This document shows positions 1-5,652 of a stretch of DNA of 6,145 bases, one piece after another. Source of the DNA: Verrucomicrobiia bacterium (GTDB lineage Bacteria > Verrucomicrobiota > Verrucomicrobiia > Opitutales > Opitutaceae); the NCBI GenBank assembly GCA_030424825.1, contig JAUHWE010000306.1, forward strand, positions 1 through 6,145, given 5' to 3'. The translations under genes and the position numbers were made by a program. The first letter of the stretch is position 1. The number at the start of each line of letters is the position of its first letter. The notes below the pieces were generated by a model. The model had not been told where the DNA came from, did not search any database, and saw only the letters and a list, made by a program, of their open reading frames with translations.

Positions 1-584
1 CTCGATCGTGCTTCGGGAGACCGTTCTAAGACTGAAACCCAATTCAGGATGGTGGCTCGTAGACTCGGATTCATGAAGATAGCGCGTCGTTATCACCTCG
101 CCGATCCTTGCTCTGCGACGGATGAGTATGATCCCGTCGGTGGAGATATCGCTGCCGAGGGTGGTGTAGGTAGAGGTCTCCTCGAAAATCACGCCTGCGG
201 CGCCTTCTCCGCTTCCACCGTCGAGTGAACCGGTGAGAGCCCCCATTGAGTGATTCCCTCTTCGTCTACGCTATAATCGGTCTTGTTGTAGGTTTGAAAA
301 GGGTCGTCAAAGTCACCTCCGTCCGAATAGCCGATCGCTTCGACCGGCGTCGTGCCGCGAAATCCGGGGATGACCGGAACGATGTACTTCGATCCGTCAA
401 AGCCGACGAGGTTCGTTTTTTCGAACTGCGTCTTGTTGCCATCGAAAAATGACTCGTCCAAGGAGCTCTCGTCCCAGGAAGTTTCGGTGATCAAGGGGTA
501 GTAGGAGTCTGCCTGTCCCAGTAGGAGGCTCTTTAGAGCGATGGCAACTGCTAGGGAGATTGATTTGGTAAGTTTATGATTCAT
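1..584 (-). pseudogene. Exported protein of unknown function, frameshifted and cut by the left edge
   Basis: I do not recognise a family. The likely start is the ATG at 582-584, which gives a clear signal peptide: a basic N-terminus (MNHKLTK), a hydrophobic stretch and a probable cut after GQA near residue 24. The mature part is acidic and rich in Asp, Thr, Gly and Ser, suggesting a periplasmic or surface protein. The frame ends at a TGA at 189-191. The adjacent frame is open without a stop from about 242 down to base 1, some 80 codons, and continues the same style (GALTGSLDGG..., later IILIRRR). One extra G in the G5 run (C5 at 240-244 on the plus strand) joins both halves into at least 195 residues. 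This is either a real mutation or a homopolymer sequencing error. An in-frame upstream ATG at 654-656 would put 24 charged residues before the signal peptide, so I reject it. No clear ribosome binding site is seen. Confidence 0.6.
240..244 (-). other. Frameshift site in a run of five G (minus strand)
   Basis: The exported protein reads T-Q-W-G up to this run, then leaves its frame. Adding one G gives T-Q-W-G-A-L-T-G-S-L-D-G-G and opens the frame to the left edge. The run length and the quality of the text on both sides make this the most likely point of the indel. Confidence 0.6.
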
Positions 585-797
585 GGTAAGTTGCACAGCA
601 GAAGAAAACCGTATTCTGGGTCTAGTATCGGCCTTGGTTTTCATATGATGAATCAATGGCTGTTTCGGGGAAGCGGCCTTGCAGTACTGGAAGTGGCCGA
701 ATGCCCTCTATAGGGAGCGTCCGGAAGCAGGTGAGAAGCGGGGCAATCGCATTCTACGCGCACAACCACAGCCATTGTTTTCCGCAACATATCGGAG

Positions 798-827
798 TTG
801 CCTAAACCGAGGACGGAAGGCGATAAT
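798..827 (+). promoter_or_regulatory. Candidate sigma-70-type promoter of the hydrolase gene
   Basis: TTGCCT (798-803) and GATAAT (822-827) are separated by 18 bases; they match the -35 and -10 consensus at 4 of 6 and 5 of 6 positions. Transcription would begin around 833-836, practically at the TTG proposed as the hydrolase start (835), so the message would be leaderless. A chance match cannot be excluded. Confidence 0.35.
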
Positions 828-834
828 CAGACCT

Positions 835-1806
835 TTGAAAATCGCCCGTATATTCGTCTGTTTGATAGGTCATGCCTTTGGGGTTTCGGTTGAAGCTCAA
901 ACACCAAATGCTCCAATAGAACTACCGCTTTGGCCCGATGAGCAACAGCCGGGTGGGCGAATGAACACGCTAGAGGAAATTTGGACCGAGCGACCGATCG
1001 ATGACGGAACGGACGTAACGCTGGATCGCTCGGTCAAAGACATCTCTAGACCGACGATAACCGTATATCTCCCTGAGTCGCCGAATCCTGCTCGCAGTTC
1101 AGTGGTCATCTTCCCAGGGGGAGGGTTTTCCCATTTGGCGATCGATAAAGAAGGGCACGACATTGCTCGCTGGTTAAATGAAAAGGGCATCGCTGGGATT
1201 GTGGTGAAATACCGGGTCTACCACGCGGATAACCAATACTACGTAAGCCAGTCTGCGATACCCGACGCCTTTCGCTCTATCCGTTTGGTTCGGCACCATG
1301 CGTCCCAGTGGAATCTAGATCGTGACAAAATTGGGGCGATGGGTTTTTCCGCCGGAGGCTATTTGACTGTAGCGGTAGGCACGCTGTTCGAGAGCGATTT
1401 TGGAGGTCCGAAAGATGCAATTCAGCAGCTTAGTGGTCGTCCTGATTTTCTGGCCCCCATCTACCCGCTCACAATGCTCGAAGATCGAGTGGTTTCGAGC
1501 CCGCAGTTTGTTGAGCGTATCTTCGGGCCGAGTTTTACGCCAGCTATGACCGAAGCGTTTTCACCCATTGACAATGTCACAGCCGACACGCCACCCGCTT
1601 TTCTGGTGCATGCTCACGACGATCGGCTTTCATCCGCGAATAGTGCCAAATTCTACTTGGCTCTTCTCGAAGCGGGTGTTGCGGCCGAACTTCATCTGTA
1701 TTCGCTGGGCGGGCACGGCTTTGGAATGCGCCAACGAGGACTCCCAGTCTCGTCGTGGCGCGACCGATTTCTGGATTGGATGAGGATTAACGAGTTCTAC
1801 GAATAG
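835..1806 (+). CDS. Secreted alpha/beta hydrolase (BD-FAE / acetyl-xylan-esterase-like)
   Basis: Probable serine esterase acting outside the cytoplasm, perhaps on acetylated or feruloylated plant or algal polysaccharide; the substrate is inferred. With the TTG at 835 the product has 323 residues and begins with a signal peptide (MKIARIFVCLIG..., probable cut after VEA at residue 21). Visible motifs are the oxyanion-hole loop PGGGF (residues 94-98), the nucleophile elbow GFSAGG with Ser172, HAHDD (259-263) supplying the catalytic Asp, and GGHGFG with His294. The full Ser-Asp-His triad is therefore present, and the length suits a single-domain family member. The frame is open upstream to a TTG at 679, but that would place 52 Arg-rich residues before the signal peptide. 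No good Shine-Dalgarno precedes either start; GGAAGG at 815-820 lies 14 bases away. It is divergent from the broken exported-protein gene and probably monocistronic. Family assignment is firm, substrate is not. Confidence 0.85.
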   Translation: MKIARIFVCLIGHAFGVSVEAQTPNAPIELPLWPDEQQPGGRMNTLEEIWTERPIDDGTDVTLDRSVKDISRPTITVYLPESPNPARSSVVIFPGGGFSHLAIDKEGHDIARWLNEKGIAGIVVKYRVYHADNQYYVSQSAIPDAFRSIRLVRHHASQWNLDRDKIGAMGFSAGGYLTVAVGTLFESDFGGPKDAIQQLSGRPDFLAPIYPLTMLEDRVVSSPQFVERIFGPSFTPAMTEAFSPIDNVTADTPPAFLVHAHDDRLSSANSAKFYLALLEAGVAAELHLYSLGGHGFGMRQRGLPVSSWRDRFLDWMRINEFYE

Positions 1807-1899
1807 CAGTGCTGTCGGTCGATAGAAGGGATGGGTTAATGGTTTTGTGTATCATTAAATGGCTATCGAACTCATATAGCATGGGTGCGAAGAGTAGCG

Positions 1900-1955
1900 T
1901 TGCTCGAAGCAAAGCGACTCCGCCTCGCAAGGCAGCTACGACGAAGCTTCGTTGT
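1900..1955. repeat. Cluster of three short palindromes, possible REP-like element
   Basis: Three hairpins follow closely: TTGCT-CGA-AGCAA (1900-1912), GCCT-CGCA-AGGC (1922-1933), and an 18-base near-perfect palindrome ACGACGAAGCTTCGTTGT (1938-1955) with one G-T pair. None has a T run, so they are not obvious terminators. Their position just upstream of a RAYT gene suggests a REP-like target, but only one copy is visible here. Confidence 0.35.
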
Positions 1956-1989
1956 GAAGTCGGCAACCGTTGTCCAGAAGAGAGTTAAT

Positions 1990-2016
1990 TTGACGCCGAT
2001 ATAAAGAGCATATGAT
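1990..2016 (+). promoter_or_regulatory. Weak candidate promoter for the RAYT gene
   Basis: TTGACG (1990-1995) and TATGAT (2011-2016) each match the sigma-70 consensus at 5 of 6 positions, but the 15-base spacer is shorter than ideal. It lies about 95 bases before the preferred RAYT start. A second -35-like box, TTGACA at 2071-2076, has no good -10 partner. Confidence 0.25.
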
Positions 2017-2026
2017 CAGAAATGAA

Positions 2027-2056
2027 TAAATAGGGACAAATGCCTAAATAGGGACA
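2027..2056. repeat. 12-bp direct repeat upstream of the RAYT gene
   Basis: TAAATAGGGACA occurs at 2027-2038 and again at 2045-2056, a period of 18 bases; the second copy continues as GGCTAATTA. From memory, similar GGGACAG-type sequences precede other RAYT genes, which would make this a family-specific recognition or regulatory site. That cannot be checked here. Confidence 0.5.
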
Positions 2057-2111
2057 GGCTAATTATAAATTTGACATCAACTATGCACATCCAATGGTTT
2101 TATCAGTCGTT

Positions 2112-3092
2112 ATGAGGCAGACGCGCATCAAAATAGAGGGGGTGGAATCTGTGTACCACTGCATGACAAAAATCGTGGGGGGTGACTTTCTTCTTGAGGG
2201 TGATCGTGAGAAGGAAGTCCTTCGGAAGCAGATCTGGAAAGTGTCGGCGTTTTGCGGGGTTGAGGTGCTGACCTATTGCATCATGAGCAATCACTTCCAC
2301 ATACTTGTTCGAACACCCCGCCGGGATGCGTTGGACGAACTGTCTGACAAGGAGATTCTCAGACGGACTGGCTGTATCTATTCTAAGGAGAAAGTTGAGT
2401 TCTTCGAAAGTCGATTTGATGAAGGCGGCGATATTCGAAAGCGGTTTCGGGCAAATCTGCTTTCCCGCATGGGAGATATTTCCTTGTTTATGAAGGAATT
2501 GAAACAGCGATTCTCAATCTGGTACAATAAGACACATAGAAGGACGGGAACGCTTTGGGGCGAGCGTTTCAAGAGCGTGCTGGTGCAGGACGACCCTTTT
2601 GCATTGATGACGATCGCTGCTTATATTGATCTCAATCCGGTAAGGGCAAGGATTGTGTCTGATCCTGTCGAGTATCGATACTGTGGCTACGGAGAGGCGA
2701 TGGGCGGAGCTAAGAACGCTCGAAGGGGAATATCCCGTTTGACCCGACATCGAGAGAGCTGGGGAAGGGCGATAGAAAAGTACCGCGAAATTGTGTTCGG
2801 AAAGGGCTATGCTCGCAATGCGTCGAGGGGGAATCGAGCCTTAGAAATAGAGAAGACTCGTGAAATTCTGAATACAGGAGGACGAGTAGATCGAACGGAG
2901 GCTCTTCGCTGTCGCATAAGGTATTTTTCTGATGGGGCCGTCTTAGGTTCTAAGGAATTTGTGCAAGGATATTTCGAGAGTCATCGTGATCGATTTGGCA
3001 GAAAGCGTAGAGATGGGCCACGGAGAATGCGAGGTTCAGACTGGGGCGAGCTGACTTGTATAAGGGATTTGCGAAGAGAGGTGTTTGGATAA
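2112..3092 (+). CDS. REP-associated tyrosine transposase (RAYT, Y1_Tnp family)
   Basis: Single-strand DNA nuclease of the IS200-like HUH family. RAYTs bind and cut palindromic REP-type elements and are usually immobile, vertically kept genes. Counting from the ATG at 2112 (326 residues), it opens with MRQTRIKIEG and VYHCMTK, typical of the family. The metal-binding HUH motif is H61-F-H63 inside SNHFH. Tyr138 in WYNKTHRR is the likely catalytic tyrosine, followed by GTLWGERFKS and by YIDLNPVRA near residues 171-179. After about residue 195 comes a basic extension of some 130 residues ending in GAVLGSKEFV, a DRFGRKRR stretch and a second Arg-rich tract; short E. coli-type RAYTs lack it, and it may bind DNA. 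An ATG at 2094 would add six residues. I prefer 2112 because MRQxRIKIEG is a familiar N-terminus. No Shine-Dalgarno is visible. The gene stands alone, with palindromes upstream. The reading frame is intact. Confidence 0.92.
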   Translation: MRQTRIKIEGVESVYHCMTKIVGGDFLLEGDREKEVLRKQIWKVSAFCGVEVLTYCIMSNHFHILVRTPRRDALDELSDKEILRRTGCIYSKEKVEFFESRFDEGGDIRKRFRANLLSRMGDISLFMKELKQRFSIWYNKTHRRTGTLWGERFKSVLVQDDPFALMTIAAYIDLNPVRARIVSDPVEYRYCGYGEAMGGAKNARRGISRLTRHRESWGRAIEKYREIVFGKGYARNASRGNRALEIEKTREILNTGGRVDRTEALRCRIRYFSDGAVLGSKEFVQGYFESHRDRFGRKRRDGPRRMRGSDWGELTCIRDLRREVFG

Positions 3093-3352
3093 GGTGCTGC
3101 CCTTTTGATTTGGTATGATTGTACGAGGTGGCAGGACTTTGAGAAGGAAATCAGAACTGTCTAGGTGCTGATACTCTACAAACTAAGCCAGGATGAGTAG
3201 ACTCCAGAGTGCGGATTGGTTTATCAATTTTGTCCGCCTACCTGGAAGGGATTTTGTTCAAGAGGGAATACGGTCCCTGAGAAGGATTCTCGGATTGCGT
3301 TTTGGGAACCCTGCGTGAGACTGGTATCTGATACCCTGAAAACCGATCTCAA
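3093..3352. other. Non-coding gap with hairpins between the RAYT and ThuA genes
   Basis: No gene is supported. It contains an interrupted hairpin GCGGATTG / CAAT...TCCGC (3211-3237), a hairpin GAGAA-GGA-TTCTC (3279-3291) and an odd palindrome at 3323-3335. None carries a proper T run. Some may be RAYT-associated repeats or may belong to the ThuA leader. Confidence 0.45.
3323..3335. promoter_or_regulatory. Perfect palindrome upstream of the ThuA gene, possible operator
   Basis: GGTATC-T-GATACC is a perfect 6+1+6 inverted repeat ending 17 bases before the ThuA start codon. Its size suits a dimeric repressor site or a small 5'-leader hairpin. No convincing -35/-10 pair was found around it, so the regulatory role is a guess. 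Confidence 0.3.
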
Positions 3353-4282
3353 ATGAACACCTGTATTAAGGCTTTTGCCAAACGTATTTCTCTCGCTTTG
3401 ATGTTAGGGATTGCCCTTTGTTCCTGCTCGATGGAGCCGACCAGGCCCCAAATTAAAGTGATGTTGCTGACGGGGCAAAGCAGCAAATACCACAATTGGG
3501 AATTGAGCAGTGTCCTGCTGGAAAAGCACCTCAGTGCCGTGGAAATGTTCGATGTGACAAGAGTCGTCACGCCCGCCCAAGGGGAAGACTTCACCGGTTT
3601 CAATCCTGAGTTTGGCGCCTATGACGTGGTCGTTTTGGACTACGAAGGCGATGGGTGGCCTGAATCCGCTCGCAAGGGACTCGAATCGTTTGTCGGTGGA
3701 GGAGGTGGATTGGTTTCCGTTCATGCGACCGACAACGCGTTTGGCGACTGGCCCGCATTTAACGAAATGATCGGTGTGGGGGGCTGGGGCGGACGTGACG
3801 ACGACTTTGGTCCGAAGATCCACTGGTTTGACGGCAAGACTCAATTGCTCAACACTCCAGGATCCGCCATGCATCCTCCAAAGCACGATTTTGAAATCGT
3901 AACGCGGGCTCCTGAGCACCCAGTCATGAAAGGGCTCCCGGCCCGGTGGATGCACCCTAACGACGAAATTTACAGCCGACTGCGCGGTCCGGCGAAGCAT
4001 GTGACGATTTTAGCCACGGCGAAAGCGGACAAGTCAAAGGTGGATCGGGGGACTGATAACCACGAACCCATGCTTATGGATATTCGCTATGGCAAGGGGC
4101 GCGTTTTCCACACTACACTGGGCCACTGCAATACTCAGGACGACGAGAAAGTGTTTTCGCTGAATTGTGTCGGTTTCATAACGACCCTGCAGCGAGGGAC
4201 CGAGTGGGCCGCAACGGGAGAGGTGACGCAGCCGGTACCGGCGGATTTTCCTGCTGCGGAAGCGGTTTCGGTGAGAAACTAA
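3353..4282 (+). CDS. ThuA-domain lipoprotein
   Basis: ThuA domains (PF06283) have a class I glutamine-amidotransferase-like fold. They are named from a rhizobial trehalose-utilisation gene and are often linked to sugar degradation in Planctomycetota and Verrucomicrobiota; their reaction is not settled. The 309-residue product starts at the ATG at 3353. Residues 1-25 form a lipoprotein signal: basic start, hydrophobic core, and LCSC with Cys25 as the probable lipidated residue, so it should sit on a membrane facing the periplasm or outside. The domain spans about residues 34-282: KVMLLTGQ, VVLDYEGDGWP (93-103), GGGGLVSVHATDNAF (116-130), GGWGGR, HPNDEIYSRL (201-210), then NHEPMLMDIRYGKGRV and HTTLGH (253-258). 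No second domain such as a heme or sugar-binding module is present. It has no Shine-Dalgarno and is followed by its own terminator, so it is probably transcribed alone. Family assignment is firm; substrate unknown. Confidence 0.9.
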   Translation: MNTCIKAFAKRISLALMLGIALCSCSMEPTRPQIKVMLLTGQSSKYHNWELSSVLLEKHLSAVEMFDVTRVVTPAQGEDFTGFNPEFGAYDVVVLDYEGDGWPESARKGLESFVGGGGGLVSVHATDNAFGDWPAFNEMIGVGGWGGRDDDFGPKIHWFDGKTQLLNTPGSAMHPPKHDFEIVTRAPEHPVMKGLPARWMHPNDEIYSRLRGPAKHVTILATAKADKSKVDRGTDNHEPMLMDIRYGKGRVFHTTLGHCNTQDDEKVFSLNCVGFITTLQRGTEWAATGEVTQPVPADFPAAEAVSVRN

Positions 4283-4290
4283 ACCGCTTC
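4259..4290 (+). other. Perfect 10-bp inverted repeat across the ThuA stop codon
   Basis: GAAGCGGTTT (4259-4268) pairs perfectly with AAACCGCTTC (4281-4290) across a 12-base loop, and the TAA at 4280-4282 lies at the loop/stem junction. No T run follows directly. It may protect the mRNA 3' end or act with the terminator just downstream. Confidence 0.5.
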
Positions 4291-4310
4291 ACTGAGTTAG
4301 ATCGATTAAT

Positions 4311-4335
4311 CGGGCTCGTTTAGGCCCGCGTTTTT
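4311..4335 (+). terminator. Rho-independent terminator after the ThuA gene
   Basis: Stem CGGGC (4311-4315) pairs with GCCCG (4324-4328) around an 8-base loop and is followed by CG and five T (4331-4335). It overlaps a 10-bp palindrome CGATTAATCG at 4303-4312. It separates the ThuA gene from the YqeY gene and argues against the start of the latter lying upstream of about 4340. Confidence 0.65.
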
Positions 4336-4378
4336 GCGTATTGCCAAACCGACTTGGGTGTGTCCTGTATCGACTTTT

Positions 4379-4816
4379 ATGAAAAACAGGCTCAAAGAAC
4401 TTCACCAGAAAGCCCGATTGGCCCGCGACGCCAATAGCACTCAAGCGTACGGGGCAGCATTAGCAGCGATACAAGAAGGGGAAGTGCGTGCCAATCAGGA
4501 TTTTGACGACGCAAAGATGATCGCTGTGATTGAAAAGGAAGCCGGTAAATTTAAAGAATCCGCCGATGCGTTTGCCAAGGCGGGGCGGGACGAACAGGCG
4601 AAAGAGTTGCAGGACTGCGCGGATTTGTTGACCGCCTTATTGCCAGCAAAATTGGAAGCGGACGCTTATCCGAAACTGGTTTCCGAGGCGATCGCTGAGA
4701 CCGGCGCTTCTTCCATGAAAGAGATGGGGCTAGTGATGGCCTCTCTGAAAAAGGAACACGGTTCGACTCTGGACATGCGATTAGCGTCAGCTGCGGTAAA
4801 AGAGGCCTTGAGTTAA
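4379..4816 (+). CDS. yqeY: GatB/YqeY domain-containing protein
   Basis: YqeY proteins resemble the C-terminal tRNA-binding part of GatB, the tRNA-dependent amidotransferase subunit; the role of the free-standing form is not established, and it is presumably cytosolic. The 145-residue product is the normal length of the family. The mostly helical N-terminal part carries AALAAIQEGEVRANQ (about 26-40) and a Lys/Glu/Ala-rich region. The C-terminal signature is clear: LLPAKL (87-92), VSEAIAETGASSMKEMG (101-117), VMASLKK and a final AAVKEAL, as in typical YqeY. Start choice: the frame is open from a TTG at 4334, but that overlaps the T run of the preceding terminator, and the ATG at 4379 matches family N-termini. 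No Shine-Dalgarno is seen. In many bacteria yqeY follows rpsU; here it does not. It probably uses a promoter within 4336-4378, though I could not identify one. Confidence 0.88.
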   Translation: MKNRLKELHQKARLARDANSTQAYGAALAAIQEGEVRANQDFDDAKMIAVIEKEAGKFKESADAFAKAGRDEQAKELQDCADLLTALLPAKLEADAYPKLVSEAIAETGASSMKEMGLVMASLKKEHGSTLDMRLASAAVKEALS

Positions 4817-4952
4817 GGGCGGGGCTCGATGGAGTCGCGACGGTAATGGCTAAGGCAATGAAGGATATTGAGTTAGGCAGGTGGTTCGCGTTGGTCCCGT
4901 TTTGCGGGGCTCGCTGATTGACAATGAAATCCTCACAAATAGGTTTCTTCTC
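4817..4952. other. Short intergenic region with no clear signal
   Basis: Only a weak hairpin CCCG-TTTTG-CGGG (4896-4908) is visible, with no T run after it. No gene, RNA or obvious promoter is supported. Confidence 0.4.
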
Positions 4953-5363
4953 ATGAAAGTGAAATCCAGTTATTTCATGCGAGCATTCGCAGTTCTAGTC
5001 CTCATGGGGCTCTCTGGGACGGGAGTGTTCGCCAGTAACAGCGAAGAGGACACGCTCAAGCGAGTGCAGCAGGCTAAGTACAATATGCTTACCGGCAATT
5101 GGGAAATCCGGCTAAACGAAGAGATTCGCTCGATAGAGTCTGCTTTCAAGAATTTCCTACCGGGACTGGACTACGTCCTTGTGGATGAAAAAATGCGGGA
5201 CTCTGACCGGAATGTTCTGACCTTTCGAGGCCAGGGAGACACTAAGGTGGTTGTCAAATTGAAGACGTTCGGGATTTTTACGAATATACGTATCCGCATT
5301 GGGCTTACAGGAAACCAGAACAAGTCCGCTCAGCTGTTTAGCTACGTTTACCGTAGAATGTAG
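4953..5363 (+). CDS. Small exported protein, DUF3568-like
   Basis: Function unknown. The product from the ATG at 4953 has 136 residues. A signal peptide is evident: MKVKSSYFMR, a hydrophobic core (AFAVLVLMGLSG) and a probable cut after VFA at residue 27, with no lipobox. The mature part has a helix-like region holding the family-style Ala/Phe run (IESAFKNF, 61-68), then alternating hydrophobic strands: DYVLVDEK, NVLTFRGQGDTKVVVKLK (87-104) and TNIRIRIGLTGN (110-121), ending in SAQLFSYVYRRM. The pattern 'T-x-I-R-I-R-x-G ... G-x...S' and the overall size resemble DUF3568 (PF12092), which consists of small exported proteins, but this is recognition by eye. An ATG at 4977 could also serve and keeps the hydrophobic core. 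An upstream in-frame GTG at 4881 would bury the signal peptide and is rejected. It is probably not co-regulated with the YqeY gene, 136 bases upstream. Confidence 0.7.
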   Translation: MKVKSSYFMRAFAVLVLMGLSGTGVFASNSEEDTLKRVQQAKYNMLTGNWEIRLNEEIRSIESAFKNFLPGLDYVLVDEKMRDSDRNVLTFRGQGDTKVVVKLKTFGIFTNIRIRIGLTGNQNKSAQLFSYVYRRM

Positions 5364-5588
5364 GCAGGTTGGGCTCGACCCTCCACCCCGTTTGCCGTAG
5401 GGCTTTGTGCTACGCCGCGTAAATTAGATATTGAGGAGGCATCTCGTGGTGGGGTGTGGATGTCGGGTTGAGAATTGAATGAGCAGACGTGGCATGGCGC
5501 GAGCGCCAGCCCTACGATGCGGTGGATTTCGTTTTGTCCAAGGCTCTTCAGGGAAGTCACTGAAGCGAGTGATTGAAAGTGGATGGCC
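5364..5588. repeat. Non-coding block of inverted repeats, possible interspersed element
   Basis: No gene is supported. GTAGGGCT (5397-5404) is inverted as AGCCCTAC (5508-5515); a GGGCTCGACCCTCCACCCC arm (5371-5389) is loosely complementary to GGGGTGTGGATGTCGGGTTG (5451-5470). TGGCGC-GA-GCGCCA (5495-5508) is a perfect hairpin adjoining AGCCCTAC, and AGTCACT / AGTGATT (5555-5574) is a weaker one. The arrangement, G/C-rich and away from the flanking genes' style, looks like a dispersed intergenic repeat; copies elsewhere in the genome cannot be seen. Confidence 0.4.
5495..5508. repeat. Perfect hairpin TGGCGC-GA-GCGCCA
   Basis: Six-base perfect stem, which can also be read as a 5-bp stem with a CGAG tetraloop. 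It is the most compact palindrome in the block and adjoins the AGCCCTAC arm, as in a small REP-like unit. Confidence 0.55.
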
Positions 5589-5621
5589 AAAAAAAAAGGT
5601 CGCCGCAAGCGACGACCTTTT
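5589..5621 (-). terminator. Rho-independent terminator of the peroxiredoxin gene
   Basis: AAAAGGTCG (5594-5602) pairs with CGACCTTTT (5613-5621); the inner CG-CAAG-CG tetraloop extends the stem past one mismatch. On the minus strand the hairpin is followed by nine T (A9 at 5589-5597 on the plus strand), a textbook signal about 30 bases past the peroxiredoxin stop. On the plus strand only four T follow, so it could also weakly stop transcripts from the DUF3568-like gene. Confidence 0.9.
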
Positions 5622-5652
5622 AGGTTGAAATTTTGTTTTTATCGAAATTCCC

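Larger units (their letters stand above)
1807..2093. other. Structured intergenic region before the RAYT gene
   Basis: No convincing gene on either strand. It holds a cluster of small hairpins at 1900-1955, a 12-bp direct repeat at 2027-2056, and two copies of ATTTGAC (1988-1994 and 2069-2075). Such structured DNA is expected next to RAYT genes, whose proteins act on palindromic REP-like elements. No terminator with a T run was found for the hydrolase gene. Confidence 0.5.

Noticed and set aside
246..452. 68-residue plus-strand open frame
   Set aside because: It lies antisense to the exported-protein gene, has no signal or family resemblance, and is Arg/Val-rich as expected of a shadow frame.
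679..834. N-terminal extension of the hydrolase from a TTG at 679
   Set aside because: It would place 52 Arg-rich residues before a well-formed signal peptide; the TTG at 835 fits better.
2027..2056. Start of a CRISPR array
   Set aside because: Only two 12-base copies with a 6-base gap; far too short for repeats and spacers, and no cas gene nearby.
3404..4000. 198-residue minus-strand open frame opposite the ThuA gene
   Set aside because: It is fully antisense to a clear ThuA domain and shows no recognisable motif.
4334..4378. Upstream TTG start for the YqeY-domain gene
   Set aside because: It overlaps the T run of the ThuA terminator and adds residues not typical of YqeY proteins.
4896..4908. 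CCCG-TTTTG-CGGG as a terminator of the YqeY gene
   Set aside because: The stem is only four pairs and no T run follows.
5348..5608. 86-residue minus-strand open frame
   Set aside because: It starts inside the peroxiredoxin terminator and runs through the inverted-repeat block; the peptide has no domain-like pattern.
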